Below, piece after piece: positions 55,380 through 64,000 of a stretch of 64,000 nucleotides of DNA. Under the pieces are notes generated by a model. The model was not told the DNA's origin. It made no database searches and was given only the letters and a program-made list of their open reading frames with translations. The position numbers and the translations under genes are program-made. Source of the stretch: Zarea fungicola (Eukaryota; Ascomycota; Sordariomycetes; Hypocreales; Cordycipitaceae). How positions within the stretch are numbered: the stretch's first letter is position 1; each line of letters opens with the position of its first letter. The stretch spans positions 1-64,000 of the forward strand of contig FWCC01000082.1 in the NCBI GenBank assembly GCA_900169235.1. Direction: 5' to 3'.

Positions 55380-56127
55380 TGTCTTATTACGTAGATTAGC
55401 TTTGCTTAAACCGGGTGGAAGCATGTATCTAGAAGGCCACCGCTTAATTCAACATGGGCATTCCGATAGACTAGTGCTGTAGCTTGTCTTCAATAGCAGC
55501 TTTCATTGTAAAAAGTTTAACCAAGAGCGGATGTATTACGTGTGTCACTGTGCGCCATGCAGTTTGACTTGGCCTAAAAAGTCGTAGCTTCGTCTCTATG
55601 TAATGGAAAAGTAGGTGCATTGGCAAGACGCAAATGTGTAATACTGTTCAGCCCCATTCCTGGCGCAGTTAGATACCATCCGAGGCGTCATTGAAACCAC
55701 CATCGCCAGTGAGTGAATCCGCCGGATCAGTCGCGAATTCGAAATGCGCGAATTTATTCTCTCCCTGACAAAATACAACAATAATAAAGTTGGCTCTCGT
55801 GGCGTGACAGAAACGTGTTCCATCGTGGGGCATAGGAGGGTCGCACTGGGCCAATTATCACCAGATTTACTGGACGACAACCACAGAGACATCGACATTG
55901 AAGCACGTCTCTTACTGTCGCTAACCATTTGGACAACCTCTGATCAACGGCAATTCATTTACTCGGTGCAAAATTTACTATTCTGTATTTGGTTTCCTTG
56001 CTATAGTTCAATCGTTCATTCGAAAGACCGCGGTCAATCCTAGCGGCATAATGGTGTAATACAAGAGTTGCACCACGGCCAGCTCCACGTCAACCAGAAG
56101 GCGAAAACACAATTCCTCCACGACCGG
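55380..56127. other. Intergenic, 0.75 kb
   Basis: 3' flank of the precursor gene up to the convergent beta-lactamase-like gene. A minus-strand segment near 55670-55860 reads GENKFAHFEFATDPADSLTG and neighbouring protein-like pieces in other frames. It may be a gene remnant, but no structure could be assembled. Confidence 0.4.
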
Positions 56128-57597
56128 CTATATTTTGGCGTATATACCACGTTGTCTCTGCTTCCTCAGTAAATCAAGATTTGTGTAGACGGCGCTCTCT
56201 AGCTCGCCGTAGAGCTGCGCCACGACAGGGTCACCGTGCGGAGAGACATTAACAACTAGGGACGCTACGATGCCAGTATCTCTATCAATCCACTAGATTC
56301 ATCATTACTAGTGTTCATGGACACGCATTGGCAAGCGTATCATGTAATGCATCTGCCAAGGGAAGGGTGAGGAGATGAATTAAACGTACCCAGCGAGAGT
56401 TCGCAAGGCCGCTCCAGGCCATGCTTCCAACCCGTCTCTTCTTTGGCACATCTACTACATTGAGCAGGCCCCCAATTCCAAAGTCCAGCTCGAGTCCCTC
56501 TGGAAACTCTGGTGTAAATGTGTTTCGGACGACTGGGTGGTACGCATGCTTGTTCAGGACTGCTTTCTGCCTAGGAGTGAGCTGCGGGCGGAACATCTCC
56601 TGAACCGCATCCTCACTAAGCAGCAAGCCCCCATTGGCAAGACCGTGCAGGAAGCGCACAAAGTCAGAGGCAGTGGAATACACGCCGCTTCCCCCAGCTT
56701 CCAGCTCGTGACTCGCGGGTGCCAGCGGCGCGGCGGGCTCCAGACGCCCGTCGGCGGTGCGCACCGTCCAGGTCGTCTGTCTCGATGCAACGTGCGGGAG
56801 CCTCGACGGCCAAAAGCCCGAGTCGGCCATGCCGAGCGGGTCAAAGATGTTGGCTTGCATGTATTAGCCCAGCGAGAGGCCGGTGACCTGTTCGAGAAGG
56901 AGCCCTGCCCAGTCCACGCCGGAACCATAGAGCCAGCTATTGCCTGGCGGGAAGCGAAAAGGCGTTGTGAAGCCGTCGCGGCTCCAGTCCATGTGGCCAG
57001 CTGTGCGACCGATGGACTCAGACCAGCGCATGGTGGGCGGGTCAAGAAAGTCGGCCGCGAGGCCGCTTGTATGCGTGAGAAGGATTCTTCCATGTAGACA
57101 AGGGTGTTAGATGAGGCTTGCACATGATCTTGGCTTCGACAAGAATGCTCATAGAGTCTTTAATTCACCTTGGAGTCACAGGCTTGGTGTTTTCCTCTAG
57201 AATGGGACGATTCAGCTTGGTGAAGCCACGAAGGACTTGCATCCCGTGAAGCTCTGGCACCTTGTCTCGAGCATCATCGTCCAAGCTGATTAATCCGCGC
57301 TCAACCAGCTGCATTACACATGTAGAGGTTATAATCTTTGTCATTGAGGCGATCCAGGTGAAGGTGTCCGCGCTGAAGGCGGGAGAGGTTTTCTCGAAGC
57401 CAGTCCGGCCGCCGGCACCGGAATATAGGATGCCTATATCGCTAGAAATTTAGTATTTAATGCCGTTTCTGTCTGAAGTATGCATGTTGCACCGTACCGC
57501 CTTTGTCCCAAACAACAAATGCTGCACCGAGAAGCAGGTTTTGCGTGTTTTCCCCTTGCACTGTATGGCGAGCTAGAATTTCATCAAGGATATCCAT
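56128..57597 (-). pseudogene. Beta-lactamase / LovD-like esterase gene with in-frame stop
   Basis: Exons 57597-57498, 57433-57169, 57086-56390 and 56292-56128 join in phase to 409 codons of class-C beta-lactamase/transesterase fold. IASMTKIIT carries the SxxK nucleophile motif; LLTHTSGL and the Tyr-containing YGSGVDWAGLLLEQVTGLSLG follow in order, then FGIGGLLNV...RVGSMAW and a C-terminal WIDRDTG. After TGLSLG, codon 196 is TAA (56866-56864), directly before YMQANIFDPLGM, so the frame is broken once and otherwise intact. No intron can remove this stop. Either a young pseudogene or a base error. Active relatives hydrolyse or transfer acyl groups in secondary metabolism. Confidence 0.85.
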
Positions 57598-57854
57598 TTT
57601 ACTGGCGATGCTAGTAGAATATGATGGAATTGGCAACTTTGAAGGTTATCATCAGCTGTTGGAATTCATTTTGCCTGTACCGTAGTAGCTGGTGCCGATG
57701 CTGGAAGGGTCTCCCGACCATGCCGAAAGTGGTACCTCGCATCTTGGGCTGAAGATGATGTCTCAGGACGAGGACCTCGGCATTTGGTTGTCTGCCGGTA
57801 ACTAGCCTAGCGGGATACTATATTTACAATTATCCTTCCTGGTGCATTACATGT
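57598..57854. other. Promoter side of the beta-lactamase-like gene
   Basis: A short non-coding stretch between the pseudogene start and repeat copy B. Confidence 0.35.
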
Positions 57855-58302
57855 CTGATATTGGAGGCAATAATACTAAATCCACTCAATACGCCTCCTC
57901 TGGCGTCAGTGCCTCTGTTCCTCTTTTACTTTGTCCAGAAATAATTCGGCAATTCTTTTTTTTTCTTTTTCTTTTACGTGAGTTAAATAGCAAGCTGTCA
58001 TCTGGTCACCTAGTGCTGAGTTACGAATTACAATCCACGCGGTTGATGGAAAAGTATGAACAGGCACTTCCAGGGTAGCAAGCAGGTGGTGGTTGTGTCT
58101 GGCGAACAGGTATGAACAATCATCCCTTTATTAATAGTAAATATGTGTGGAGCGAAAAGGGATGAAAAGAATCATGTAAATGACTTGCAAAGATTTCCTG
58201 AATTTAATTACGTTTATTTAGAGGTATTTTGAGCAAATTGAGTGTACCCAACTGTGTGGCGTGCACAGTGTGAGGCTCTACGCACAGTATTACCGCCACA
58301 GT
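57855..58302 (-). repeat. Dispersed repeat, copy B (decayed coding fragment)
   Basis: Similar to 48627-49039 over its whole length, in the same orientation. The minus strand keeps a longer related peptide frame than copy A: ATLEVPVHTFPSTAWIVIRN, then ALGDQMTACYLTHVKEKE to a stop. An A-rich insertion on that strand (57957-57978) is unique to this copy. It marks the right edge of the segment that carries the RiPP genes. Confidence 0.75.
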
Positions 58303-58792
58303 CTACTGGTTAGGTATGCTGGGAACATTGCAGCCTGGGCTGCCCCGAGTACCTGTTTCGTCAGCCCCATTCGCTGGTGGATCTCGAAAATGTGGACAAA
58401 CTGTGGCTATGCTGTGGCTACTGTGGCTACTGTGGCTAGTGCATCATCCCTCGCTTCTGCCAGTGGCCAGTGCCTGCCTGCAGCCGCCCACTGAGAGTCT
58501 CCCCTTGGACCCCCTCCCCCGGTCCAGGATCGAGCAACACCAGCTGCAGCACCACCCAGCACCAACAAACCACATCAAACGCTGATTGATAACGCTCGCT
58601 CGCACACACACACACACACACAAGCACACGCACACAAGACACGACTCTTGCGCCTGCGCATTCTTATGCTCCTCCGCCCGGATGGCATGCTCTAGGGCTG
58701 AAGCCTGATTCTTTTCTTCCCCCCCCGTTCTTGTTTGAACCCGACGCTCTTTTTTTTAATCCAGGCGACCGACGCCCCCATTTTTTTCAGTC
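58303..58792. promoter_or_regulatory. 5' leader and promoter of the KDM4 gene
   Basis: Contains a (CTGTGGCTA) tandem (58401-58438), a (CA)n microsatellite (58602-58622) and pyrimidine-rich tracts (TTCTTTTCTTCCCCCCCCG) before the ATG. CT-rich leaders are common in strongly expressed fungal genes. No TATA box is seen. Confidence 0.4.
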
Positions 58793-61700
58793 ATGGAGAT
58801 GGACTGTGTCACTGTCGCCACGGCGTCAATCCCAGACACACCCGTCGACGCCGCCAAGGACCAGATCGAATGCTCCAATACATTGCGTCCCGATTTTTTG
58901 CACTCGCCGCCCGATAGCAACAATGCACTCAAGACGGATGCGAGCGACTCCGAGCTCAGCGAACTTGAAGACGAGCCTGCCCTCGATGGTCCCTTGCCAG
59001 TTCCAGACCCAGGCCCAGCTCCCGCTCCTGCTCCTAGCATCTCGGCCGAGCCGCCCGTCGCCGAACCCGACCACGATGATATTGGTGAGGTGCTGCCGGA
59101 CCATTGGTCGGGCACTGTCCCCGTCTTTTGCCCAACCATGGACCAGTTTAAAGATTTCAAGCGATTCGTATGTTTGATGCCACTCGGCGCCGCCTTGCCG
59201 CCCAGCACCAACCGTTAGACTAATCCCGCCATGGCGCAAAACAGATGAAAAAGGTCGATAGCTATGGCATGACGTCTGGCATCATCAAAGTCATCCCTCC
59301 CCAGGAGTGGAAGGACTCCCAACCAAAGATCGACGAATTGATCAAGCAGATCCGCGTCCGCGAACCGATCAAGCAGGACATTATGGGGTCCAACGGAACA
59401 TATCGCCAAGTCAATATCCTACACGGTCGATCCTATAATCTGCCCCAGTGGCGCTCCCTCTGCGACCAGAGCGAGCACCAGCCACCTGCACGCCGAGGCG
59501 AGCGACGAGCCAATGCCGAGAAACCAAAGCCAGCTAGGCCGAAACCCTCCGTCCCGAGGCAGCCAAAGGCGGCGACGACGCCAAAGAAACGTGGCCGTGG
59601 CCGTCCACCCAAAAACAGACCCAAGGTGGAAGAGGCTGCAGCCGAGCAAAAGGACCGACCCATGACTCCCGTCTCGCCAAAACCAGAGTCTGCCGAGTCA
59701 CAAGAAGCCAAGCCCGAGATTGTCCAATCCGTCGAGAACGATGCCCCAGAACCGCCCGCGGAGGAAATCTCTGCGTCAGAACCAGCACGAGAAACAACAC
59801 CAGCGCCAGCTCCTAGCGGAATGGGTGGGCGCATGGGAGGGCGTATGGGTGGACGGATGGGCGGCGTGAAACCGGCCAAAGAAAAGACACAGTCCGTCTC
59901 GGCCCGACGAAAAAACGGTCGCCGCGAAGGATCTGTTGCTATTGACGAAGAGGCCTTCAAGGGATTCGACTACAAAATGGATGTTTCCGAATTTACCGCC
60001 GAGAGATGCGAGGAGCTCGAGAGGGCCTACTGGAAGACACTCACATATGCCGCTCCACTATACGGCGCCGACATGATGGGAACCCTCTTTGACGACAAGA
60101 CGGACATCTGGAACCTGAACAAACTGCCCAACCTTTTGGATGTTCTCGGGACGAAAATTCCCGGCGTAAACTGCGCCTACCTATATCTTGGCATGTGGAA
60201 AGCCACCTTTGCCTGGCATCTGGAAGACGTCGACCTCTACAGCATCAATTACCTGCATTTCGGTGCCCCAAAGCAGTGGTACAGCATCTCGCAGGCTGAT
60301 GCTCCAAAATTCGAAAAGGCCATGAAGAGCATCTGGCCCTCAGACGCCAAGTCCTGCAATCAATTCCTCCGCCACAAGGGATACCTCATCTCCCCTCAAC
60401 ACCTGCTCACACACTATGGCATCCGCGTCAACAAGTGTCTCTCATATCCCGGCGAGTTTGTCGTCACATACCCGTATGGATATCACTCGGGATACAACCT
60501 GGGCTACAACTGCGCCGAGGCCGTCAACTTTGCTCTAGACTCGTGGCTGCCCATGGGCAAGATTGCAAAGAGATGCGAGTGCTCCCAGGCCCAGGACAGC
60601 GTCTGGATCGACGTCTACGAAATTGAACGCAAGTTGAGGGGCGAGCCCACGCCTGAATACTACGAAGAGACGGAAGACGAGGACGACGAAGACGACGACC
60701 AAGACATTTCGGGACTGCCTTCGCCCCCTGCGAGCCATGGTGTTAAACTCTCAAGGAAGCGCAAACATGCTGGTGAAAAGGGCTCCAAGCTCAAGATTAA
60801 AAAGGTGCGACTGCGCCTCAAGACCAAGGCCGATCCCCCTTGTTGTCTGTGCCCCAACGACTTTATTGGCATGGACGTGCTGCCTACGAATGACGGGCGC
60901 AAAGCCCACAGAATGTGTGCACTCTTTATTCCCGAGACATATATTGATACGGTGGAAGGACAGGAGGTGGTCTGCAACGTAAGCAACATTCACAAAGATA
61001 GACTGGAGCTCAAGTGCTTGTTCTGTCGGTCGAAGCGTGGTGCATGCTTCCAATGCTCGCAGAAGAAATGCGCCAGAGCCTACCATGCAACTTGTGCGGC
61101 CGCGGCGGGCGTGTTTGTCGAGGAACAAGACATTCCAGTCTTTGGCCAAGACGGCACAGAATACAAGGAACAGGCGTTTGAGTTTAGCTGCCGCTTCCAC
61201 CGCACTCGACGAGATAAGAAACTGGACGGCGTGGCACTGGAGGCTGACGCCCGCATTCACGCTGCGGCCAAGCTGGTCAAGGCCGACGACATTCGCCAGT
61301 TCCAATATGGCAAGGGCGACATCTTTGCTGGCTTGGTCATCGAAAGCCGCCGCGACGAAGAGACATTCCTCATCAGTGTAGTACCCAGTGGTGAGCGCAT
61401 CGAAATCGAGTGGAAGTGGCTGCTTGTAGCCGACCCGTCAGACTATCATTTGCCCAAGGCCTCAGCAAACGCCTTGCCGCTGCCGGCTTCGGAAAAGGCG
61501 AGAAACAGGCTCAACGCCAAGAGACAAGACGAGGACAAGCCACGCAAGGACGATGAATTTGCAGAAGGATACACGTGGGCCGAGTTCAACTTGCATGACA
61601 AGGTATCCAACAAGGATCAAGTCAAGATTGACTTTGGCAAGCAAGACCAGATCTGGCATTACCTTGGAAAGACATCGACCGAAGCCAAAGCGCAGTATAC

Positions 61701-62880
61701 CGAGGACGTGGCCAATCCACGACACAATCCAAAGGGCAATTTCCTCGACACCATACCAAAGCCGCCGCGGCCGGCGGCTCCTCCAAAGTTCCAGCAATAC
61801 CGCCATCAGGCTGCTGTGCCAGGTGGATACAAGCATCAGTACAACGGTGGCTATATTCCACCGCTTACTGTTGGTAACACCACAGTGGGCAGACCATATA
61901 ATAACCAGCAGGGCCACGCTGCTCCGCAGAGGCCTGGCATGCACGCCATGCAAGTGTCGTACCCCCAGAAAGGCCGGCCAGCGCAGGCCGGTCACCAGCC
62001 AGGGCCAGTTGCGTGGAATCCTACAACGGCACCACAGAGACCCATGTATACTGTGCATCCGTCCGTGTACACGCGGTATGAGTTTTTCCAAGTCAACTAC
62101 AATAGAGAGCCGACCAGATACCGCACACCGTACGCCACGTATGGGGGGTTTATCAATGGGTATGAAGGAAACCTGAGAGCACACTTGACGGCCCAAGGCA
62201 ATGAAAAGGAGGCGCTGCGACGTCTGAGCGCGGCGGCTTCTTCCAGACTACCTGCTGGTAGCCTGTCTAATGCCACAAAGCCAGCGACGCCTGTGCCTGT
62301 GCCTCCGGTGGTAGTCCAGGTTGAGAAGCCAAAGGTTCCTGCACCCGTACTCAAGACTTTTAAAATTCCGGCGAAACAGTCTCCAGTGCCATTGCCTCCC
62401 GGGTTCCTTGCAGCACTCGGATCAACGCCGTCCACGCCGACACCGACACCAACAGCAAAGGAAATTGTGCCAGCAGCCCCATCGCCACTGTCAGGACCCT
62501 GCATCAAGGCCGCGACGGCCGGTGAGGCGCAGATTACCCGACCAGCGCAGGGTACCAAGGTTTCTATAACGCCAGTGCCACTGCCAGCATTCGCAATGAC
62601 GCCACAGCAGCAGACGCAGCAACAGGTACCACAGCAGGTGCCACAGCAGACACCGCAGCCGACACCGCAGCCGACACCAGCTGTTGATGGCACGACGGCG
62701 ACAAATGGCAACGTCTCAGTAGAGGCAATGCCAGCTACAATAGAAGAAGCCATTGAAATGCAAAAGCAGCAGCAAGAATTTGCCGATGTGCCGGGTCGAG
62801 AATCGATGGAATTCGTGGCGAAAATGATGCAGAACCTTCGTCGCGCCTCTCACCATGAAACGGCGCCGGAGATGAATTAA
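58793..62880 (+). CDS. KDM4-type JmjN/JmjC histone lysine demethylase with ePHD
   Basis: Exons 58793-59167 and 59245-62880 join in phase (77-bp intron inside JmjN) to give 1336 residues. Domains in order: an acidic N-terminus; JmjN (about residues 110-150, VPVFCPTMDQFKDFKRF); a disordered basic linker with AT-hook-like RGRGRPPKNRP and an MGGR repeat; JmjC (about 370-600) with Fe ligands H450 and E452 in WHLEDVD and H539 in YPYGYHSGYN. An extended PHD (about 656-780, CCLCPNDF...CRFHR) follows, with a Gln/Pro-rich tail. It resembles the JMJD2/KDM4 family (yeast Rph1, Aspergillus KdmA), nuclear 2-oxoglutarate demethylases of H3K9me3/K36me3. These are chromatin regulators and can affect secondary-metabolite clusters. 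It is probably a conserved single-copy gene. Confidence 0.95.
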
Positions 62881-63891
62881 GACGAGGTGGACATGTACAA
62901 TCCTGACGTGTACGAAAACGAGACGATGATTTAATTTCTGATTTCTTTGCTTTTCTTTGCTTTCCATTGCCTCGCTGCTGTGTGTCTGGCCGGTGTATGC
63001 CTGGCCGGTGTATGCCTGGCTGGTGCATGCCTGCGCAGTCTGCAACATCTTTGCTTTCTTTGGCGTTGGAATCGGGCGTTGGAATGGAACAGGGGCTTTT
63101 GATACACCAGGCACCATTATGCCGTTATGCGAGAGGCAGGCACGGCACGAATGCGTTGTAAGAGGGATGAACGGATGAACGGCGCAACTATTGGAGGTGG
63201 AACGTTTTTCACTTTATTTTTTCACTTTATTTTTTTCCTGTTGCCTTTTTGATCGCACTGTTCTTTTTCTTATTTTTATTTCTTTTACTCGAATCGTTCT
63301 ACTGAGAGAACAAGGGCTTCTTCCTTCTCTCATAAGAGTGTCTGTATAGTTTAGTAGCCACATATGGAGGCTCGTGTACTAGTTCCCAGCGTCTCCTATG
63401 AAACAAGGAGTTTTTTCTTTACTCTTGCTTGACCCTTATTCAATTGATTCTATTCATAATGAGCGATAATGATGCAAAAGGAGAAGAGGCCGTCGTAAAG
63501 TGACGAAAATCTGACCCGTGGAGCGATTGCGTGCTTACGTCTCGGCTAACCAAGGTCTAACAACTTGTAAGCCGTGTCGGACGGGAAGAGATGCGCGCTG
63601 CGACTTGGGCTGCGATGCCGGTCTTTTGCCCGCCCCCAAAAAGTATAGCGACACGCTTACCGAGCTCCAGCAATGCGGCGCCGTCTTTTCTCTGAGAACG
63701 GGACCCATGCCCAAATGATTCTCGGCCCCTTGTGAACCCACCATAACGACGACCCCGCCAAACGTCATCCAGCCCGTCGCGACCAGGCCCGAACAACAGA
63801 AAAAAAGAGTTGACTGTGGTATAAATTGTTGACGGTTTGCCAGGAAAGAATTCAATTTCTTGCGCAATTGAAGCCCTGTCCAGCAACGCGA
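62881..63891. other. Intergenic, 1.0 kb
   Basis: 3' flank of the KDM4 gene with a 15-bp minisatellite (62986-63030), a T-rich stretch (63205-63300) and the promoter of the last gene. Short ORFs at 63518-63910 show no family features. Confidence 0.45.
62986..63030 (+). repeat. 15-bp minisatellite
   Basis: Three tandem copies of CTGGCCGGTGTATGC, the third with two changes, in the 3' flank of the demethylase gene. Confidence 0.85.
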
Positions 63892-64000
63892 ATGTCTGTG
63901 TTTGCCGCACCCGTCCGACTACTTGCTCGCACGCTTGCCGCGGCCACGACCTACCTTCCGACTTCGCTCAAGACGACCACCACCACAACCAGAAGCTTCT
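63892..64000 (+). CDS. Partial CDS, N-terminus with mitochondrial-type presequence
   Basis: An ATG-initiated frame runs off the window end. The visible 36 residues begin MSVFAAPVRLLARTLAAATT, rich in Arg/Ala/Leu/Ser/Thr and free of acidic residues, with KTTTTTTRSF just before the edge. This fits a mitochondrial targeting sequence with an R-S-F cleavage-like site. The protein itself is not visible. Confidence 0.6.
   Translation, partial: MSVFAAPVRLLARTLAAATTYLPTSLKTTTTTTRSF

Noticed and set aside
54814..55482. Long repeat-containing ORFs in other frames of the 54.8-55.5 kb region
   Set aside because: They are frame shadows of the 51-bp precursor repeat; only the frame with signal peptide, KR sites and correct splicing makes sense.
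58436..58642. Cys/Val repeat ORF on the minus strand
   Set aside because: Generated by the (CA)n microsatellite in the leader of the demethylase gene.
62097..62753. 218-codon Cys/Gly-rich minus-strand ORF
   Set aside because: Antisense to the Gln/Pro repeat tail of the KDM4 gene; the Cys-rich look comes from reverse-complemented CAG/ACA codons.

Overview
The window is nuclear DNA from a filamentous ascomycete (Pezizomycotina, probably Sordariomycetes and most likely Hypocreales). The evidence is short GT-AG introns of about 45-100 bp (one reaches 191 bp) with CTAAC/CTGAC branch sites, fungal-only families (Zn2Cys6 regulator, UstYa/DUF3328, GH3 with PA14, KDM4 with extended PHD), a nuclear tRNA-Gln, and an AT-rich transposon carrying the footprint of repeat-induced point mutation (RIP). 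I assembled exons by hand, checking that phase is preserved across every junction; no search was run.

Layout. 1-9.0 kb is one Ty3/Gypsy LTR retrotransposon (minus strand), destroyed by RIP, between 138-bp LTRs. 9.4-24.9 kb is gene-sparse: a membrane-anchored histidine-phosphatase-like protein, a 3-exon unknown gene, a RibD/DHFR-like reductase, a secreted protein, a 4-coumarate-CoA-ligase-like enzyme, a GNAT acetyltransferase, tRNA-Gln(CTG) and a small hypothetical. 25-36.6 kb holds a WD40 protein with an unresolved 5' end, an SDR, a tiny secreted Cys-rich peptide, an aldo/keto reductase, a second GNAT and an APH-family kinase.

37-47.9 kb looks like a catabolic or biosynthetic cluster: sugar transporter (-), Zn2Cys6 regulator (+) with two zinc clusters and apparent frameshifts, phytanoyl-CoA-type dioxygenase (-), Gfo/Idh/MocA dehydrogenase (+) and an intracellular GH3 beta-glucosidase (-). 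This suggests uptake, deglycosylation and oxidation of a glycoside under local control.

The most interesting part is 48.6-58.3 kb. A precursor gene (54747-55379) encodes a signal peptide and ten copies of the core YIAYGA, nine of them followed by a Lys-Arg Kex2 site. A UstYa-type oxidase gene with both HxxHC motifs (52642-53698) lies divergently next to it. This is the signature of a dikaritin RiPP pathway (ustiloxin, phomopsin, asperipin type), with a core I do not recognise. The segment also holds an unknown 2-exon gene and a beta-lactamase-like gene broken by an in-frame stop, and is bracketed by two direct copies of a decayed repeat. The left copy abuts a duplicated fragment of the APH gene that lies 12.5 kb away.

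58.8-62.9 kb is a KDM4-type JmjN/JmjC/ePHD histone demethylase. The window ends inside the first exon of a gene with a mitochondrial-type N-terminus.
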